From NCBI GenBank assembly GCA_016721825.1, contig JADKHI010000001.1, forward strand, positions 1,240,001 to 1,304,000: DNA of 64,000 nucleotides, written 5' to 3'. Source of the DNA: Flavobacteriales bacterium. GTDB taxonomy: Bacteria > Bacteroidota > Bacteroidia > Flavobacteriales_F > PHOS-HE28. This document shows, piece by piece, positions 63,801-64,000 of this stretch. The position numbers and the translations under genes are program-made. The notes beneath the pieces are model-generated. The model was given only the letters and a program-made list of their open reading frames with translations. It was not told the origin of the DNA and did not search any database. The stretch's first letter is position 1; every line of letters starts with the position of its first letter.

Positions 63801-64000
63801 CGCACGAGGCGGCCACGATGGAAGGCACGGACGTGATGCCCGAAGGCGTGACCACGGTGAACTGAATGGTAGTATCGCAGCCTGCGGCATCCGCGATGGT
63901 GACGGTGTACACGCCGGGGCACAGCCCCGTGGCCGTACCGGTGCCTTGACCACCACCGGGAGGCGGGGCCCAGGTGATCACATAGCCGGGAGTGCCGCCG
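57859..64000 (-). CDS. Giant SprB-repeat surface protein with T9SS type B C-terminus (5' end beyond window)
   Basis: At least 2046 residues are visible; the N-terminus lies beyond base 64000. There are 23 visible SprB-like modules of about 79 residues with the pattern SCxGxCDGTAT, GGxxPYxYTWxPxPPxGQGT, GLCAGxWSVTIxDANGCDTT, each with several Cys, followed by two PKD-like modules (ADAGPDLSQCEQ, ADAGPDLTIIGF). The end is a gliding-associated type B sorting domain (PSGFTPNGDGWNDGWQIDL, VEIYNRWGELLF, GTYYYVIKLND, ending GPLTVIR). By family it is a T9SS-exported filamentous adhesin like SprB, which moves along the cell surface in gliding flavobacteria. Whether this organism glides is not known. 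Part of the array is built from a four-module block repeated three times. Confidence 0.93.
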   Translation of the reverse strand, partial: GGTPGYVITWAPPPGGGQGTGTATGLCPGVYTVTIADAAGCDTTIQFTVVTPSGITSVPSIVAASCADVCDGAVVLNTQGGVPSYTYNWSPSPGTGQGTPSVGGLCAGDYTVNIGDQAGCDTVFIVTVPSPPAIIPNGTFTNENCNGPCTGTASVAPTGGLGTFTYLWSPQPGAGQGTPNVTGLCAGNWTCTVGDASGCDTVFAFTVLPEQPIVPDLTYTDADCWNECNGAATVNPTGGAGGFTYAWTPNPPVGQGTPSVSGLCLGFWEVTITDVAGCDTTIGFVIFKPSPLEPNLVVEPEDCNGACTAQAAVFPFGGTPGYSVLWDPPPGGGQGTNIATGLCVGQYTVTITDANGCDTTTTFQVDPFTPITPNLSSTPVSCSNACDGTATVGPTGGEAPYAYTWDPVPPVGQGTPSASGLCAGVWSVTIFDASACDTTVTVLITGPAPLDPSATVQNVQCAGACDGSIVLNTQGGTPNYQYTWAPVPPNGQGTNTATDLCPGVWSVTIADANGCDTTVSFTITEPAPLTSTPTVVQSQCQVCIGSILMSTAGGSGTYTYTWGPPLNLVTTDPFVQNLCAGIYPVTVQDSLGCSLAFAVPVTDSNGEVLTMNDGITSCPNTCDGGVSVSFACSVPTCSIAWSDGLGNTLPNTTDTLTGLCEGIYLVQVTNGDGCLSIDTAQVITPTPLTAAVSSSPVSCSGLCDGTATIGLSGGQTPYVITWSPAPGGGQGTPFATGLCPGVYAVLIADGGGCDTTYTVLITSPTPLQPNAVQQGISCAGQCDADITLAPAGGSGTYTFTWSPVPPNGQGNAQATDLCAGTWNVVIADGAGCDTTLTFVITDPQPLGLSVTATPSQCQVCNGTATASVSGGTGTTTITWTDAGGVSVGSGAQVSGLCAGFYTASAVDANGCSTQATIAVSDADGELLTTVDGQTLCAGSCDGQVGVVFTCSNGPCTIQWTDGLGAVLGTNVFDVASLCVGDYYVQVTNGAGCVTIDTASVVPSTQIIPNISSTPETCAGACDGTATAGPVGGVGPYIYTWTPAPPIGQGTPQAAGLCPGVYSLLIVDQSGCDTTVTVLILGPQQITAAVNQSDVSCSGACDGSITLTAQGGTGTLSYTWSPAPPLGQGTAVADSLCAGSWSVTIADANGCDTTLTFQITEPQPLSLSTASTQSACGQCIGTATATPTGGTGPYVYSWSQNGGVFSTDSLATGLCAGLYAVDVTDANGCTASTSVPVTDVDGELLSTTDGLTSCPGECDGEVSVAFACGIPTCSIIWFDAQSNAFNEPGNVLDSLCAGTYFVQVTNGNGCISIDTALVVEPAPIVANLSTTPARCAGSCDGSATVGPTGGVGSYTYLWDPVPPLGQGTPQASGLCAGAWSVTITDSIGCSIVVPALILEPQPISVAATITPVTCNGACDGGVDVVVQGGTGPFTLTWSPQPPIGQGTASIDSLCAGDWTLTIMDVNGCDTSITFTLVEPQVLLAAVNKTGNLCFGDCQGTATALVSGGVQPYTLSWTTSGGVPVAQDTTAIGGLCAGDYLFVVTDSNGCTLSTPFTITQGVAIDAALVFSNETCQGPCDATATVNPTGGVGVFTILWQPQPGGGQGTTNATGLCPGNWSVTVTDTLGCDTTLNFTILPFTPILPNATVQNVLCNGACNGSIQLAPTGGLGGYVYDWSPVPPNGQGTSSATGLCPGPWSVTIADNVGCDTTITFTITEPDTLLITVDQVVEASCATANDGAIDITITGGTQGYTVSWTGPGFSSAQEDISALLPGLYAVTVTDANGCQTTLPITVNALVTVVADAGPDLSQCEQVAIVLDGSASQGGTSYQWTNANGVVVGNTAVLPLGNLPNGSYTFILTVSDGPCSDVDSVSVNVLALPLADAGPDLTIIGFGEVTLGGSPSGPAGSSFIWTPDSLLNAPTVPNPTTAPLETAWYTLTVTAPNGCIDTDSVLVTIVPEIIIPSGFTPNGDGWNDGWQIDLIGMFPECEVEIYNRWGELLFSSVGYKVPWDGRYSGGLVPVGTYYYVIKLNDPKFPEAYTGPLTVIR
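60031..62886 (-). repeat. Three tandem copies of a four-module superunit (about 951 bp each)
   Basis: Superunits at 61936-62886, 60982-61935 and 60031-60981 encode 317, 318 and 317 residues. Each has the same order of module types: SC..xCDGTAT; a GQGT-type module with DLC/SLC; a short-Cys module (QCQVC or CGQC) ending DxDGEL/DSNGEV; and a module beginning LTMNDGITSC, LTTVDGQTLC or LSTTDGLTSC with VSFAC/VFTC/VAFAC. Confidence 0.9.

Noticed and set aside
48426..64000. Many open frames of 60-460 codons on the plus strand opposite the two giant genes
   Set aside because: Codon composition of the real frames leaves antisense frames open. The products repeat with the module period and show no domain, signal peptide or promoter.

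Overview
The window is high-GC chromosomal DNA from a Bacteroidota bacterium, most likely a Flavobacteriales-like lineage. The evidence is the set of type IX secretion (T9SS) C-terminal sorting domains, two PorP/SprF-family proteins, two giant gliding-associated surface proteins, SDR-type threonine dehydrogenase, a DUF2723 membrane protein, and recurrent TAnnTTyG elements resembling the Bacteroidota -7 promoter upstream of many genes. The species cannot be named from this sequence.

Layout. (1) 1-12019, + strand: four consecutive secreted proteins with unrelated N-terminal parts (YVTN propeller plus c-type haem, M36 fungalysin protease, Asp-box propeller, LVIVD/choice-of-anchor B). All four end in the same module of about 230-245 residues, with two dockerin-like loops and a QLP terminus. 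(2) 12037-22622: bacilliredoxin, a DUF1801 protein, a T9SS-sorted protein, tadA coupled to a haem/copper monooxygenase-like T9SS protein, recJ, a PPK2 kinase, a PEGA/S1C lipoprotein protease and two small paralogous envelope proteins. Inside this part, 13957-14912 is nearly devoid of T and full of A/C/G homopolymers, which I regard as a sequencing or assembly artefact. (3) 22639-29493, mostly - strand: Omp28-like T9SS protein, M28 glutaminyl-cyclase-like peptidase, cysS, a YwqK/MORN-like protein and threonine dehydrogenase. (4) 29598-34940, + strand: trhO, then homogentisate dioxygenase, a small secreted protein and HPPD (tyrosine catabolism), a WYL regulator, a DUF1761 protein and a second copy of the last 53 bp of hppD. 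(5) 35008-45241: T9SS protein, lipoprotein, aspS, M48 and M90 metallopeptidases, tRNA-Gln(UUG), DUF2723 protein, polysaccharide deacetylase and a rhodanese lipoprotein. (6) 45308-64000, - strand: a surface-adhesin locus in the transcriptional order giant repeat protein (cut by the window end), PorP/SprF, second giant protein (2763 aa, 30 tandem modules), second PorP/SprF, OmpA/PD40 protein.

How the genes work together. Much of the window encodes proteins exported to or across the outer membrane. The two giant proteins carry T9SS type B sorting domains and each is followed directly by a PorP/SprF partner. Several other secreted proteins carry type A domains. The four proteins at the left end carry neither and instead share their own C-terminal module, which is the best candidate here for an undescribed sorting or anchoring system. 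The tyrosine-degradation genes form a compact cluster whose 3' boundary carries the hppD-end duplication.
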